Assembly (NCBI GenBank): GCA_025997955.1
Contig: BNVH01000006.1
Span: forward strand, 1-64,000
Origin: Synergistales bacterium
GTDB taxonomy: Bacteria > Synergistota > Synergistia > Synergistales > Aminobacteriaceae
DNA length: 64,000 bases
Reading direction: 5' to 3'
Shown: in pieces, positions 44,473 through 53,064 of the stretch
Layout: each line of letters opens with the position of its first letter
Position numbering within the stretch: the stretch's first letter is position 1
Program-made: the position numbers and the translations under genes
The notes under the pieces: model-generated
Told to the model about the DNA's origin: nothing
The model's input: only the letters and a program-made list of their open reading frames with translations
Database searches by the model: none

Positions 44473-44904
44473 ATGTCCTATGTTGTAGAGACGATATTTC
44501 TATTGCTTGGTGTGCTGAGCCTGTACGTCAGCACTGTGGAGTTGGAGTTCTGGAGCGGAATAACCCCGGGGGGTGGTTTTATTCCAGCGCTAACGGGCGC
44601 GTTTTTGATAATCGTTGCTCTGATGGGACTGATAGACAAACATAAATTTAGAGTACACTTCAAGCCAACGCTCAGCATGTTTCTTCCTCCTTTATTTATT
44701 TTAGCGGCGTTGGGCGTGAGCTACTTGGTAGGGATGTTGCCCGCGATAGCCCTTATGGTATTTTCCTGGTTGAAATGGGTTGAAAAATATTCCATCTCAA
44801 GATCGACGAAAATCACCTTAATCCTGATCCTTTTCACGTACGCTATCTTTAGAGTTTGGTTGAGAGTCCTTTTCCCTATGGGATTATTGGATCGTATTTT
44901 TTAA
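44473..44904 (+). CDS. tctB: Tripartite tricarboxylate transporter small permease (TctB family), set 1
   Basis: 143-residue membrane protein with four hydrophobic segments and the TctB-type opening FWSGITPGGGFIPALTGAFL. ATG 44473 (GGAAG eight bases upstream) is preferred to TTG 44452. It is the partner of TctA directly downstream and presumably of the TctC at 39848. Confidence 0.8.
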   Translation: MSYVVETIFLLLGVLSLYVSTVELEFWSGITPGGGFIPALTGAFLIIVALMGLIDKHKFRVHFKPTLSMFLPPLFILAALGVSYLVGMLPAIALMVFSWLKWVEKYSISRSTKITLILILFTYAIFRVWLRVLFPMGLLDRIF

Positions 44905-44941
44905 CAAACTGTTAAATTGTGGAAGAGGGGTAAACTGAAAA

Positions 44942-46435
44942 ATGGAAAATGCAGCGCTTTTCTTGCATGGATTTAGTATAGCTATTTCACCTCTAAACAT
45001 TTTAGCGGCGTTTGTGGGAGCTTGTTTGGGGTTGATAGTGGGAGCTATGCCGGGGATTGGGTCATTATCTGGTTGCGCGTTGTTGTTGCCTTTGACTTTT
45101 AGAATGAATCCGACTGCTGCGATTATCATGCTTGCGGGTATCTATTATGGGAATATGTACGGAGGGGCTTTTAGCGCTATTCTTCTGAACATTCCGGGCG
45201 ATTCTCCCGCGATAATGACGGCCCTAGACGGATATCCCATGACCCAGCAGGGGAGGGCGGGAAAGGCTCTTTTCGCGGCAAATCTCGCCTCTTTTATCGG
45301 TGGAACTATCGGAATAATTCTACTCACGGTTATGGGCCCATTACTTGCCTTTATAGGTCTTAAATTTGGCCCGGCGGAGATGGTTTCCTTATTGCTTCTT
45401 GCGTTGTCGTCCATAGGATGGATGCTTGGCGAAGACCCAAAAGGAGGATTAATTTCCACCACTCTTGGAATCCTGCTTGCAACGGTTGGCATGGATCCTA
45501 CGACGGGGCGGGGACGTTTCACATTCGACAGTATTCATTTATTGACGGGAATTGAATTTATCCCTCTGGTGATAGGAATGTTTGGTTTTAGTCAGGTCAT
45601 TGAAATTGTGATAAACCGCCAAGATTTTTCCTTTCTTGGAGGAACGAAAATAACTATCAAGGAAAGTTTATTGAGTAAAAATGAAGTGAAAGCGATAATT
45701 CCCGTTGCTCTAAGAGGTGGAATTCTTGGTACTTTTGTGGGCATTCTTCCTGGTGCGGGGGCCACGATAGCTTCCTTTATTTCTTACATGTTCAACAGAA
45801 GAGTTTGTAAAAATGGGGATTCCTTTGGGACGGGCGTAGTTGAAGGTGTCGCCGCGTCGGAAGCGGCAAATAACGCGGCTGCCGCTGGCGCTTTTGCACC
45901 CCTACTTTCTCTTGGAATCCCTGGGTCGGGAACAACCGCTGTCTTGTTGGGTGGGTTGTTGCTATGGGGGCTCAAGCCTGGCCCGTTGCTTTTCGTGCAG
46001 GAACCTGATTTTGTGTGGAGTCTTATTTCATCCATGTATATTGGCAATCTCATATGCATCGCCGTCGCCGTCGCCATCATTCCCTTTTTGGTGCATCTTT
46101 TACGCATACCAAGCGGAGTCATGGCCCCAATTATTATGACTTTGTGTATTGTGGGAAGCTACTCAGTCAACGGCAATATGTTTGATGTCTGCGTCATGCT
46201 GGCATTTGGAACTTTCGCCTATTTCTTTCAGGCTTTCAAGTATCCTTTGGCGCCTTTTTTACTGTCGTTTGTGCTAACTCCTAGGTTGGAGACCTCATTT
46301 ACCCAAGCTTTTCAGATTTCTCACGGCAGTATTTCAATATTTTTTAAAAGTCCCATATCTCTGTTCTTCCTCGCGTGCTTTGTCGCTATGGTCTCGGTCC
46401 CACTTCTTAAAAAGTACGTATTTCACAGGCAATAG
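44942..46435 (+). CDS. tctA: Tripartite tricarboxylate transporter large permease (TctA family), set 1
   Basis: 497-residue permease with about 11 hydrophobic segments. TctA signatures GAMPGIGSLSGCALLLPLTF (about residue 34), NIPGDSPAIMTALDGYPM and LPGAGATIASFISYMFNR are intact. It is the last gene of the GntR-led unit and is followed by the terminator at 46490. Confidence 0.92.
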   Translation: MENAALFLHGFSIAISPLNILAAFVGACLGLIVGAMPGIGSLSGCALLLPLTFRMNPTAAIIMLAGIYYGNMYGGAFSAILLNIPGDSPAIMTALDGYPMTQQGRAGKALFAANLASFIGGTIGIILLTVMGPLLAFIGLKFGPAEMVSLLLLALSSIGWMLGEDPKGGLISTTLGILLATVGMDPTTGRGRFTFDSIHLLTGIEFIPLVIGMFGFSQVIEIVINRQDFSFLGGTKITIKESLLSKNEVKAIIPVALRGGILGTFVGILPGAGATIASFISYMFNRRVCKNGDSFGTGVVEGVAASEAANNAAAAGAFAPLLSLGIPGSGTTAVLLGGLLLWGLKPGPLLFVQEPDFVWSLISSMYIGNLICIAVAVAIIPFLVHLLRIPSGVMAPIIMTLCIVGSYSVNGNMFDVCVMLAFGTFAYFFQAFKYPLAPFLLSFVLTPRLETSFTQAFQISHGSISIFFKSPISLFFLACFVAMVSVPLLKKYVFHRQ

Positions 46436-46489
46436 TTTACAAAATTACGCGCGCCACTATATATAAGGAGAGTCAAAATCGACTGATAA

Positions 46490-46526
46490 GGGCGGCGCAA
46501 GTCGCCCTTTTGCTATTGCATTTTTT
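46490..46526 (+). terminator. Terminator, 37-bp repeated element (copy 2)
   Basis: Exact copy of 32238-32274: GC stem, then two T-runs. It closes the transporter unit ending with tctA and insulates the next tctC. Confidence 0.75.
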
Positions 46527-46657
46527 CAAGATATATTTAAAATATCTTTTATAGAGACAACACGCTAAAGGAGGGGAGAGACGACGATAACGACATGGTA
46601 TCTTGCGGATTGTGGTCTGATATCCAAGTGTGACTGATTATCAAGGGAGGTATTGCA

Positions 46658-47611
46658 ATGAGGAAAAAATGTGTAGTTTTTGTTTTGGCGTCGATGTTTC
46701 TTGCCATGCCGATAGTAGCGCGGGCCGCTTATCCCGAGAAGCCCGTCGAGGTGATCGTGGCTATGCAAGCTGGCGGCGGAACCGACGTGGCCGCGCGAAC
46801 TCTCTTCAAGTTCGCTGAAAAGTATTTCGGGCAGAGCTTCGCCATCATCAACAAGCCAGGCGCGTCCGGAGAGATAGGGTGGACGGCCATCGCCCAAGCC
46901 AAGCCCGACGGGTACACCATCGGATTTATCAATCCCCCTGGGTTCCTGATACTCCCCATCCAGCGCCCAGCCGCCAAATATAGGCTAGAGGACTTTCAGC
47001 TGATAGCCAACGTCGTCTTAGACCCAGGCCTTATCGGTGTGGGCAAGGACAGCAAGTTCAAGACTTTGAGGGATTTGATGGCTGAGGCGAAAAAAGCCCC
47101 TAAGTCTGTTTCCATCTCTTACACGGGGCCTGGTACGTCCGAGGCTCTGCTGCTCAGCCGAATCGAGAAACATGACGGCGTCGAGCTGAACAAAGTCCCG
47201 TTTGACGGGTCGGCTCCCGGCATGGTGGCGCTGATGGGAAACCACGTGGACGCCGTGACTATGAATGTTTCCGAGGCTCATACCTACATCTATGACGGGA
47301 ACCTCAGGCTGCTGGGCGTCGGTTCCCTCGAAAGAGACCCTTCCGTTCCCGATGTCCCCACATACAAGGAAGAAGGCTACGATTACCTGCAGGTCGCGCT
47401 GAGGGGCGTAGCGGCGCCTAAGGGTATTCCGGCCGAAGCGCTTTTTGCTATACAGGACGCCATAGACAAGGCTATCAAAGATCCCGAGTTTCAGGCAAAA
47501 GCGGCCGAGCTCCAGATGCCCCTGCATTATCTGAACGCGGAGGAGTACACGAAATTTCTTCAGGGTATTGATAAAGACCTTCAGACTGAGTGGAAAACAA
47601 ATCCCTGGTAG
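46658..47611 (+). CDS. tctC: Tripartite tricarboxylate transporter binding protein (TctC/Bug), set 2
   Basis: 317-residue exported binding protein with a short signal peptide ending IVARA. YPEKPVEVIVAMQAGGGTDV is the typical opening, and NKPGASGEIGWTAIAQ and SISYTGPGTSE the ligand loops. AAGGGAGG precedes ATG 46658. Differences from set 1 in the ligand loops suggest another carboxylate. Confidence 0.9.
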   Translation: MRKKCVVFVLASMFLAMPIVARAAYPEKPVEVIVAMQAGGGTDVAARTLFKFAEKYFGQSFAIINKPGASGEIGWTAIAQAKPDGYTIGFINPPGFLILPIQRPAAKYRLEDFQLIANVVLDPGLIGVGKDSKFKTLRDLMAEAKKAPKSVSISYTGPGTSEALLLSRIEKHDGVELNKVPFDGSAPGMVALMGNHVDAVTMNVSEAHTYIYDGNLRLLGVGSLERDPSVPDVPTYKEEGYDYLQVALRGVAAPKGIPAEALFAIQDAIDKAIKDPEFQAKAAELQMPLHYLNAEEYTKFLQGIDKDLQTEWKTNPW

Positions 47612-47634
47612 AGCAAGAAAGCCGCTCCCCTAAG

Positions 47635-47688
47635 ACCGGCTCCTAAATCTCGATTTTTTAATCGCGTGATCTTGGGACGCCGGTTTTT
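47635..47688 (+). terminator. Stem-loop with T-run after tctC (attenuator-like)
   Basis: An outer 6-bp stem (47635-47640 with 47679-47684) encloses a small AT hairpin (47651-47664) and is followed by TTTTT. It probably limits read-through from tctC into tctBA. Confidence 0.5.
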
Positions 47689-47711
47689 ATTATAAACGAG
47701 GTGTTGAGAAG

Positions 47712-48158
47712 TTGAAAAAATATATTGATGAATACCTGCCCGTAGCGTTACTTTACGCTCTCTCGGCGTATTTCTGGTTTGACGTCGCTGACTTTACGGA
47801 GAGCTCGCTGATGTACCCCAGAGGTCTTGTCGCAATACTCTTGGTTTTGACTACGCTTCTCTTGGTCTGCACTCTGCTGAAAAAAGTCAAACTGCCCAAA
47901 AGCAAGGACGAAAACGTCCCTTTCAAGTTCGGCGTGATTTTCGTCTCCTCGGTCATCTATGTTTTTATAGTCTCTTTTTTTGGATTCGTCGTGTCTTCTT
48001 TGATTTACGTGCCGCTTACGGCGTTCTTGCTGGGGTACAAACGCAAGGGTTTAGCGATATGCGTTTCCGTAGCGGCCGTGGCGTTGGTTTACATCAGCTT
48101 TAAAACGCTGCTGAAAGTCCCGCTTCCGACCATCACTTTGTTTGGAATTACCATTTAA
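47712..48158 (+). CDS. tctB: Tripartite tricarboxylate transporter small permease (TctB family), set 2
   Basis: 148-residue protein with four hydrophobic segments. The TctB-like SSLMYPRGLVAILLVLTTL opens the membrane part. TTG 47712 is the first start after GAGGTGTTGAGAAG. Placement between tctC and tctA supports the call, since sequence conservation in TctB is low. Confidence 0.78.
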   Translation: MKKYIDEYLPVALLYALSAYFWFDVADFTESSLMYPRGLVAILLVLTTLLLVCTLLKKVKLPKSKDENVPFKFGVIFVSSVIYVFIVSFFGFVVSSLIYVPLTAFLLGYKRKGLAICVSVAAVALVYISFKTLLKVPLPTITLFGITI

Positions 48159-48183
48159 GCCGCAAGAGCGCAAGGAGAGAATC

Positions 48184-49689
48184 ATGGATATGGATTTTGC
48201 CTCTGTTTTTTTGAACGCGGCTCTTGCCGCCGTTTCACCGACGAATCTCGGCTTCTGCTTTCTGGGGACGGTCGTAGGCATCGTCATAGGCGCCCTTCCA
48301 GGCTTCACATCTACCATGGGTGTAGCTCTTTTTATCCCTTTCACGTACTCTATGCACCCAGCGACGGGGCTTATCTTTCTCGTTAGCATATATTGTTCTT
48401 CCACCTACGGCGGTTCTATATCGGCGATTTTGATAAACACGCCAGGAACTCCCTCCGCCGTCATAACAACAATTGATGGCTACGAAATGACCAAAAACGG
48501 CGAGGGTGGACGCGCTTTGGCCATGTCTGTCTTCTCCTCGCTTGTAGGAGGCATAGTCAGCGCTCTGGCCCTGCTTTTGATAGCGCCTCCGTTGGCGCGG
48601 CTCGTTCTTCTTTTCGGGCCAGTGGAGATTTTTTATCTGTCTATTTTCGGACTGTCCGTCATAGTGGGTTTTTCGAAAGGCTCTTTGATTAAGGGGCTCA
48701 TCTCCGGCGTCGCGGGTCTTTTACTCGCCACAGTAGGTGTGGACGGAATCTCCGGTGTTTATCGTTATACTTTCGATAATGTCTCGTTATTCGAGGGCAT
48801 TCCCACCGTTCCTATGGTCATAGGTCTCTTCTCGACCTGTCAGGTTTTCGCGCTCGGCGAACAAAAGCGCACGACCATCATTCACGACATCGCCACCTTC
48901 TCGGACAGCTCCATGCCAAGGCTGTCGGACATCAAGGACAACTGGTTCAACATGCTGCGATCTTCGGTAATAGGGACGGTCGTGGGTATCATCCCGGCCG
49001 CAGGAATGAGCATCGCCTGCGCGATAGCCTACAACGAGGCCAAACGCGTTTCAAAAAACCCCGAAAAATTCGGTCATGGCTCAGTTGAGGGAGTTATAGC
49101 CTCAGAGTCGGCCAACAACGGAGTTACGGGAGGCTCTTTGGTTCCGCTGCTCACGCTGGGCGTTCCAGGGAACACGGTCTCCGCGATTTTCCTCGGCGGG
49201 CTGCTGATACACGGGCTCAGGCCGGGGCTCCAACTCTTCACGAAGTACGCGGATGTCAGCTACACCTTGCTATTGGGACTCTTTGTCGCCAATATCATGA
49301 TGTTCGTCGTCGGTCTTTTCGCTGCGAAGCAAGTAGCGCAGATAACCAAAGTTTCGACTGACCTGTTGGCTCCAGTGATTATGCTCCTGTGCGTAGTTGG
49401 AAGCTACGCCATTCGCAACAACCTTTTCGACGTAGGGGTCATGCTCGTCTTCGGTATTATAGGATATTTGATGAAACGGTGGGACTACTCCAGTCCTTCC
49501 ATGATCTTAGGGGTCATACTTGGCCCTATGGCGGAAGGGGAATTCCGGCGCGCTGTTATGCTTTCCAAGGGTGAATTGTCATATTTTTACAGGAGCCCCG
49601 TTTCGATAATTCTCTTAGTGTTAATAATAGTCACCTTAGTTGGCCCAGCGCTGCGCAAGTCAAAGCCAAAAAGCGCGCCGCTCGCTTAG
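48184..49689 (+). CDS. tctA: Tripartite tricarboxylate transporter large permease (TctA family), set 2
   Basis: 501-residue permease. GALPGFTSTMGVALFIPFTY, NTPGTPSAVITTIDGYEM and IIPAAGMSIACAIAYNEAK mark the TctA domains. ATG 48184 follows AAGGAGAG and is preferred to ATG 48142, which overlaps tctB. Confidence 0.92.
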   Translation: MDMDFASVFLNAALAAVSPTNLGFCFLGTVVGIVIGALPGFTSTMGVALFIPFTYSMHPATGLIFLVSIYCSSTYGGSISAILINTPGTPSAVITTIDGYEMTKNGEGGRALAMSVFSSLVGGIVSALALLLIAPPLARLVLLFGPVEIFYLSIFGLSVIVGFSKGSLIKGLISGVAGLLLATVGVDGISGVYRYTFDNVSLFEGIPTVPMVIGLFSTCQVFALGEQKRTTIIHDIATFSDSSMPRLSDIKDNWFNMLRSSVIGTVVGIIPAAGMSIACAIAYNEAKRVSKNPEKFGHGSVEGVIASESANNGVTGGSLVPLLTLGVPGNTVSAIFLGGLLIHGLRPGLQLFTKYADVSYTLLLGLFVANIMMFVVGLFAAKQVAQITKVSTDLLAPVIMLLCVVGSYAIRNNLFDVGVMLVFGIIGYLMKRWDYSSPSMILGVILGPMAEGEFRRAVMLSKGELSYFYRSPVSIILLVLIIVTLVGPALRKSKPKSAPLA

Positions 49690-49706
49690 TTTGGAGGAAC
49701 TTACAT

Positions 49707-50804
49707 ATGAAAATCGCGGTAATCGGCGGAGGGAACGGCGCGTTTGCCGTTTCTTCCGATCTTGCCTTGAACGGACACGAGGTTTCGCTGTTCGAGCTGC
49801 CGGAGTTTGAGAAAGGCGTAAAAGCGGCGCGTGACCTTGGGGGAATTCATTTGACAAGCATTCCGTCGAGCGCTCGCGCCTCTGGGTTCGCGAAACTGCG
49901 CATAGCTACGGACCCAGAAAAAATTTTAGACGGGGCCGAGGTGGTATTCGTCGTCGTCCCAGCCTACGCTCAAAAATATATGGCCTCAGCCTGCGCGCCA
50001 TATCTGAAAAAAGAACAGGTCATTTGCCTGATGCCGGGCAACCTTTATGGCGGAATTGAGTTTTTGAGGACACTGCGCCGCTATGGCAACAAAGAAGTCG
50101 AGCTTGTCGCGGAAGCTGAGTGTCTTATATACACAGCTACGCGTTCTGAGACGGGCGTGGAGATCAGAGGATTCAAACGTGGATTGGGGTTAAGCGTTTT
50201 CCCATCCCGTCTTACCGAGCCAGCGGCGGCGAAAATAAAAACTCTGTACCCTGAGCTGACGGTTCGCAAAAACGTTTTGGCGACTGGAGTTTCAAACCCC
50301 AACGTCTTTCTCCACGCGCCATTGGTTCTCCTCAATTTTACAAACGTCGAAAGGGGCCTCGACGTGCTTTCCTTTCGCGCCGCTTTCACGCCTGGCGTAG
50401 CTCGCTTGGTGGAAGCTCTCGACGGCGAACGGATGCGCTTGACCGAAAAGGATTTGCCCGATATTATAACGACCGAGGAAATGATCAGTTCCTGGTATTC
50501 CTCCCAAGGGGCCGGCGGGAAGACGATTTACGAGGTCATGACGACTAACCCTCTTTACGCCGCCAGCAGATTGCCGAAAAAAATCACTCACCGTTATTTT
50601 ACTGAGGATGTCCCCTACGGCATATGCCCATTGTGCGAACTTTTGCGAATTTACGGCCTGCCCTGCCGCTCTTTCGAGGCGGTGGCGAGTCTGGCAAGCG
50701 TGGCTTGCGGCGACGATTTTTGGACAAAGGCCCGGACACTTTCCTCTATGGGGCTGCAATTGAACAAACGGGAGCTTTTTAATTACGTATCGAACGGAGA
50801 GTAG
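49707..50804 (+). CDS. NAD(P)-dependent octopine/nopaline dehydrogenase-family protein
   Basis: 365-residue oxidoreductase. The Rossmann motif GGGNGAFAVSSDLAL (residues 8-22) and the catalytic region SNPNVFLHAPL (about residue 195, with the conserved His) are intact. TTGGAGG precedes ATG 49707. It is a distant relative of the protein at 18036. Following TctCBA and preceding a GntR regulator, it probably acts on the imported carboxylate, either condensing it with an amino acid or oxidatively cleaving an imported opine. Confidence 0.83.
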   Translation: MKIAVIGGGNGAFAVSSDLALNGHEVSLFELPEFEKGVKAARDLGGIHLTSIPSSARASGFAKLRIATDPEKILDGAEVVFVVVPAYAQKYMASACAPYLKKEQVICLMPGNLYGGIEFLRTLRRYGNKEVELVAEAECLIYTATRSETGVEIRGFKRGLGLSVFPSRLTEPAAAKIKTLYPELTVRKNVLATGVSNPNVFLHAPLVLLNFTNVERGLDVLSFRAAFTPGVARLVEALDGERMRLTEKDLPDIITTEEMISSWYSSQGAGGKTIYEVMTTNPLYAASRLPKKITHRYFTEDVPYGICPLCELLRIYGLPCRSFEAVASLASVACGDDFWTKARTLSSMGLQLNKRELFNYVSNGE

Positions 50805-50811
50805 CGGATAT

Positions 50812-51435
50812 ATGGCAAAAACGGATGAGGCCCGAACGAGCCGGGAAAAAATTTATGAAGAAATTAAAAGCGAAATTTTCAACGGCCGTTTGAGCCCGTC
50901 GGAGGTCTTAGTCGTAGACGACTTGGCGCAGCGCTTTGGCGTCAGCCGAACCCCGGTTCGCGAGGCGTTGATAGCACTGAGCAACAAGGGGCTTCTCGAC
51001 GCCAAGCACCACGTCGGCTTTATCGTGACGTCGATTGACGTCAGGGAAATCGTCGAAACCTACCGCCTCCGAATTCTTTTGGAAAGAGAGTCCGCGCGCC
51101 TCGCGGCGCGAAGCATACTGCCGGACGACTTGGCGCGCTTGGCAAAGATGGCGTGCGACCCAAGCAGGCGTTTTCATTCCCTCGTCGCCGCCGCTTCCGG
51201 ATGGGGCGTACTGGCCGAGACCTTGGAAAACCTGATGGACAAGTCTGACCGCTCCAGGGCGCTGTTTACCAGCACTCAAAGACAGCTTGCGGACAAGGCT
51301 ATCGAGAGGTATTACGGGCACCAGAGGATTTACGACGCCATAGCGTCCGGCAATGAGGAAGAGGCCGCGTCCTTTATGGAAAAGCACCTCAACGAAGCCA
51401 GGGAGTACGTACTAAAAGCTATATCTATTATTTGA
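50812..51435 (+). CDS. GntR-family regulator with FCD domain
   Basis: 207-residue regulator. The winged helix (about residues 8-75) includes VDDLAQRFGVSRTPVREAL. The FCD domain follows with ILLERESARLAARS and the C-terminal HLNEAREYVLKA. It starts 7 bp after the opine-dehydrogenase-like gene, so it lies at the end of the operon it presumably controls, the reverse of the layout at 32416. Confidence 0.88.
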   Translation: MAKTDEARTSREKIYEEIKSEIFNGRLSPSEVLVVDDLAQRFGVSRTPVREALIALSNKGLLDAKHHVGFIVTSIDVREIVETYRLRILLERESARLAARSILPDDLARLAKMACDPSRRFHSLVAAASGWGVLAETLENLMDKSDRSRALFTSTQRQLADKAIERYYGHQRIYDAIASGNEEEAASFMEKHLNEAREYVLKAISII

Positions 51436-51619
51436 GCGCCGCCTTTGCCCATTTGTCAATCCACGAAGTCATAGGGGTATAAGGGGAAAAACCATCGCAT
51501 GATTGATGTCCCAAGCCCGGATTTCATCATGTGAATAATCAAATCCCTCATAAATTTTCTTAGTAGGCTCCGGAAGGTTTCCTCTATGGAAAATTTCTAA
51601 CCTCAGCGCAAAAGCGCAA

Positions 51620-51648
51620 AAGCCCCCCTCAATAAAGAAGGGGGGCTT
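51620..51648. terminator. Bidirectional terminator
   Basis: A 10-bp stem with six consecutive G-C pairs (51620-51629 with 51639-51648), loop of nine. It lies between convergent genes ending at 51435 (plus) and 51666 (minus). T-rich sequence follows on the minus side. The 180 bp before it hold only unassigned short frames. Confidence 0.8.
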
Positions 51649-51665
51649 GAAACACGCGCTAAAAA

Positions 51666-52916
51666 CTACTTGCCTTTGCGTCTCAAAAGAATCGCTCCAG
51701 CCGCAAAAGCGACGCCCAACGCGCCCGCGCCGACATCGCAACCGCCGCCACCGGAACCAGAGTTGTTGCCGGAACCTGGATCACCGCTGCCTGTGACGAC
51801 AGCCGTCAGCGGAACAGTTTCATAACCTACCGCGCCGGTTCCATCGTTATATTCATACAGGACGCTGACAGAGGTTGTTCCCGACTTCAAGGCTTTTAGC
51901 GTGAGTGTTCCCCCCGGAAGGTTACTGTTGTAGTCCCAGGTGGCCCGCAAAACCGATGGATCCGCAACCAAAATGGGGTTGGGGTTCATATAGCTGTAAT
52001 AACTATCTCTGAAAAGAATCGTGATGGGTTCTTCATCATCAACTTTTAAATTCAACGGCCCTCCCAGAGCAGCTGAACTCGCTATGCCCTGATTGCTCCT
52101 GTTTGCCACAAAAAAATCCCACGCATACCGATAACGAGGGCCACTTGGACCTTCTTCGCGCAACTGAACTTCCACCAGAATCCTTGCGACATCTTGCGCA
52201 TTGACATTGGCAGGAACTGTAAAGGAACCCTTGGGTATCGCGTTTGCCGCGAATTCCGACCAAGCGCTCTGACCCAAAGTACGTCTACTTTTGTCTCTGA
52301 CGCGTATTCTGTATCTTCCGCTGTACGGAACAGCAAGCGCTTTGCTCGTGTTCTCGGGAAGAATCATTCTCCACTCAATCACATTAGGCGCGGTTTTCTC
52401 AATGTATGGCACGTATGTCGCGCGTTGCTGAGCAAACGTGCGCAAAGCCGGTATAGTCCCATTAAACGTGCTCCCAAACAAAGACCAAATGTATGCTTTC
52501 CTCTGCAAAAGACCGTCAGAACCCCAAAAGACAACTTCACTGCCATCAAGGGACGGAATAAATTCCACATAGTCGGAAGCCCCCGATACATAAGTCAGAT
52601 TGAAAGTCCTGTCTTCACCGTTGACGTTGACCCTGTTGCCTTTTGAGTCATAATAATAATATGTCCCATTTGGTATCGTCAGAGATCCAATGGCGCTTTG
52701 ATTTTCTTCCGTATTGGCTCGTCCATCAACGCCGATATAGAAGTTCAAATTACGGAATTGCGCCGTTTCGTATATGGCCTTATTGTTGACAATATCGGTA
52801 AGAGAATAATGAACGATGTTAGCATACTGTTCTTCCGCGGCCACCGCCACACCAGCAAACGCAAATAACGATACCACTATCAACAACATCCCGAAAACCC
52901 AACTTCTCTTGCTCAT
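51666..52916 (-). CDS. Exported surface protein with Synergist-type C-terminal sorting signal
   Basis: 416-residue exported protein. ATG 52916 follows AAGGGGG and gives a signal peptide ending AGVAVAAEEQ. The body has no catalytic motif that I recognise and looks beta-rich, with Tyr, Asn and Ser. The C-terminus reads GSGGGGCDVGAG, then a hydrophobic helix, then LLRRKGK. This is the tripartite CTERM layout (Gly/Ser linker, Cys, helix, basic end) known as the Synergist-CTERM sorting signal. It should be anchored at or sorted to the cell surface. It is the best taxonomic marker in the window. Confidence 0.8.
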   Translation of the reverse strand: MSKRSWVFGMLLIVVSLFAFAGVAVAAEEQYANIVHYSLTDIVNNKAIYETAQFRNLNFYIGVDGRANTEENQSAIGSLTIPNGTYYYYDSKGNRVNVNGEDRTFNLTYVSGASDYVEFIPSLDGSEVVFWGSDGLLQRKAYIWSLFGSTFNGTIPALRTFAQQRATYVPYIEKTAPNVIEWRMILPENTSKALAVPYSGRYRIRVRDKSRRTLGQSAWSEFAANAIPKGSFTVPANVNAQDVARILVEVQLREEGPSGPRYRYAWDFFVANRSNQGIASSAALGGPLNLKVDDEEPITILFRDSYYSYMNPNPILVADPSVLRATWDYNSNLPGGTLTLKALKSGTTSVSVLYEYNDGTGAVGYETVPLTAVVTGSGDPGSGNNSGSGGGGCDVGAGALGVAFAAGAILLRRKGK

Positions 52917-53064
52917 TACAAAAACCCCCTTAAGTAAAATTGTGTGAAACATCTATAAACAACTAAAACGCTCTCGGCGCGCGCAGCCGCGCTCATATGG
53001 CGCGTCCTGTCAGGCGCGTCGAGGCGGTGGTTTTAGCCCCAAGTCAAGACGGTTGTCGCCGTCT

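Noticed and set aside
46527..46657. Promoter for the second TctCBA operon
   Set aside because: AT-rich TTCAAG and TTTATA-like boxes exist at suitable spacing, but the match is poor and other registers are equally good.
51436..51619. Minus-strand short frames between the GntR gene and the terminator (for example one ending WIDKWAKAALK)
   Set aside because: Protein-like but only about 30 codons, without a start or ribosome site, and overlapping the end of the GntR gene. It could be a decayed C-terminus; not strong enough to call.
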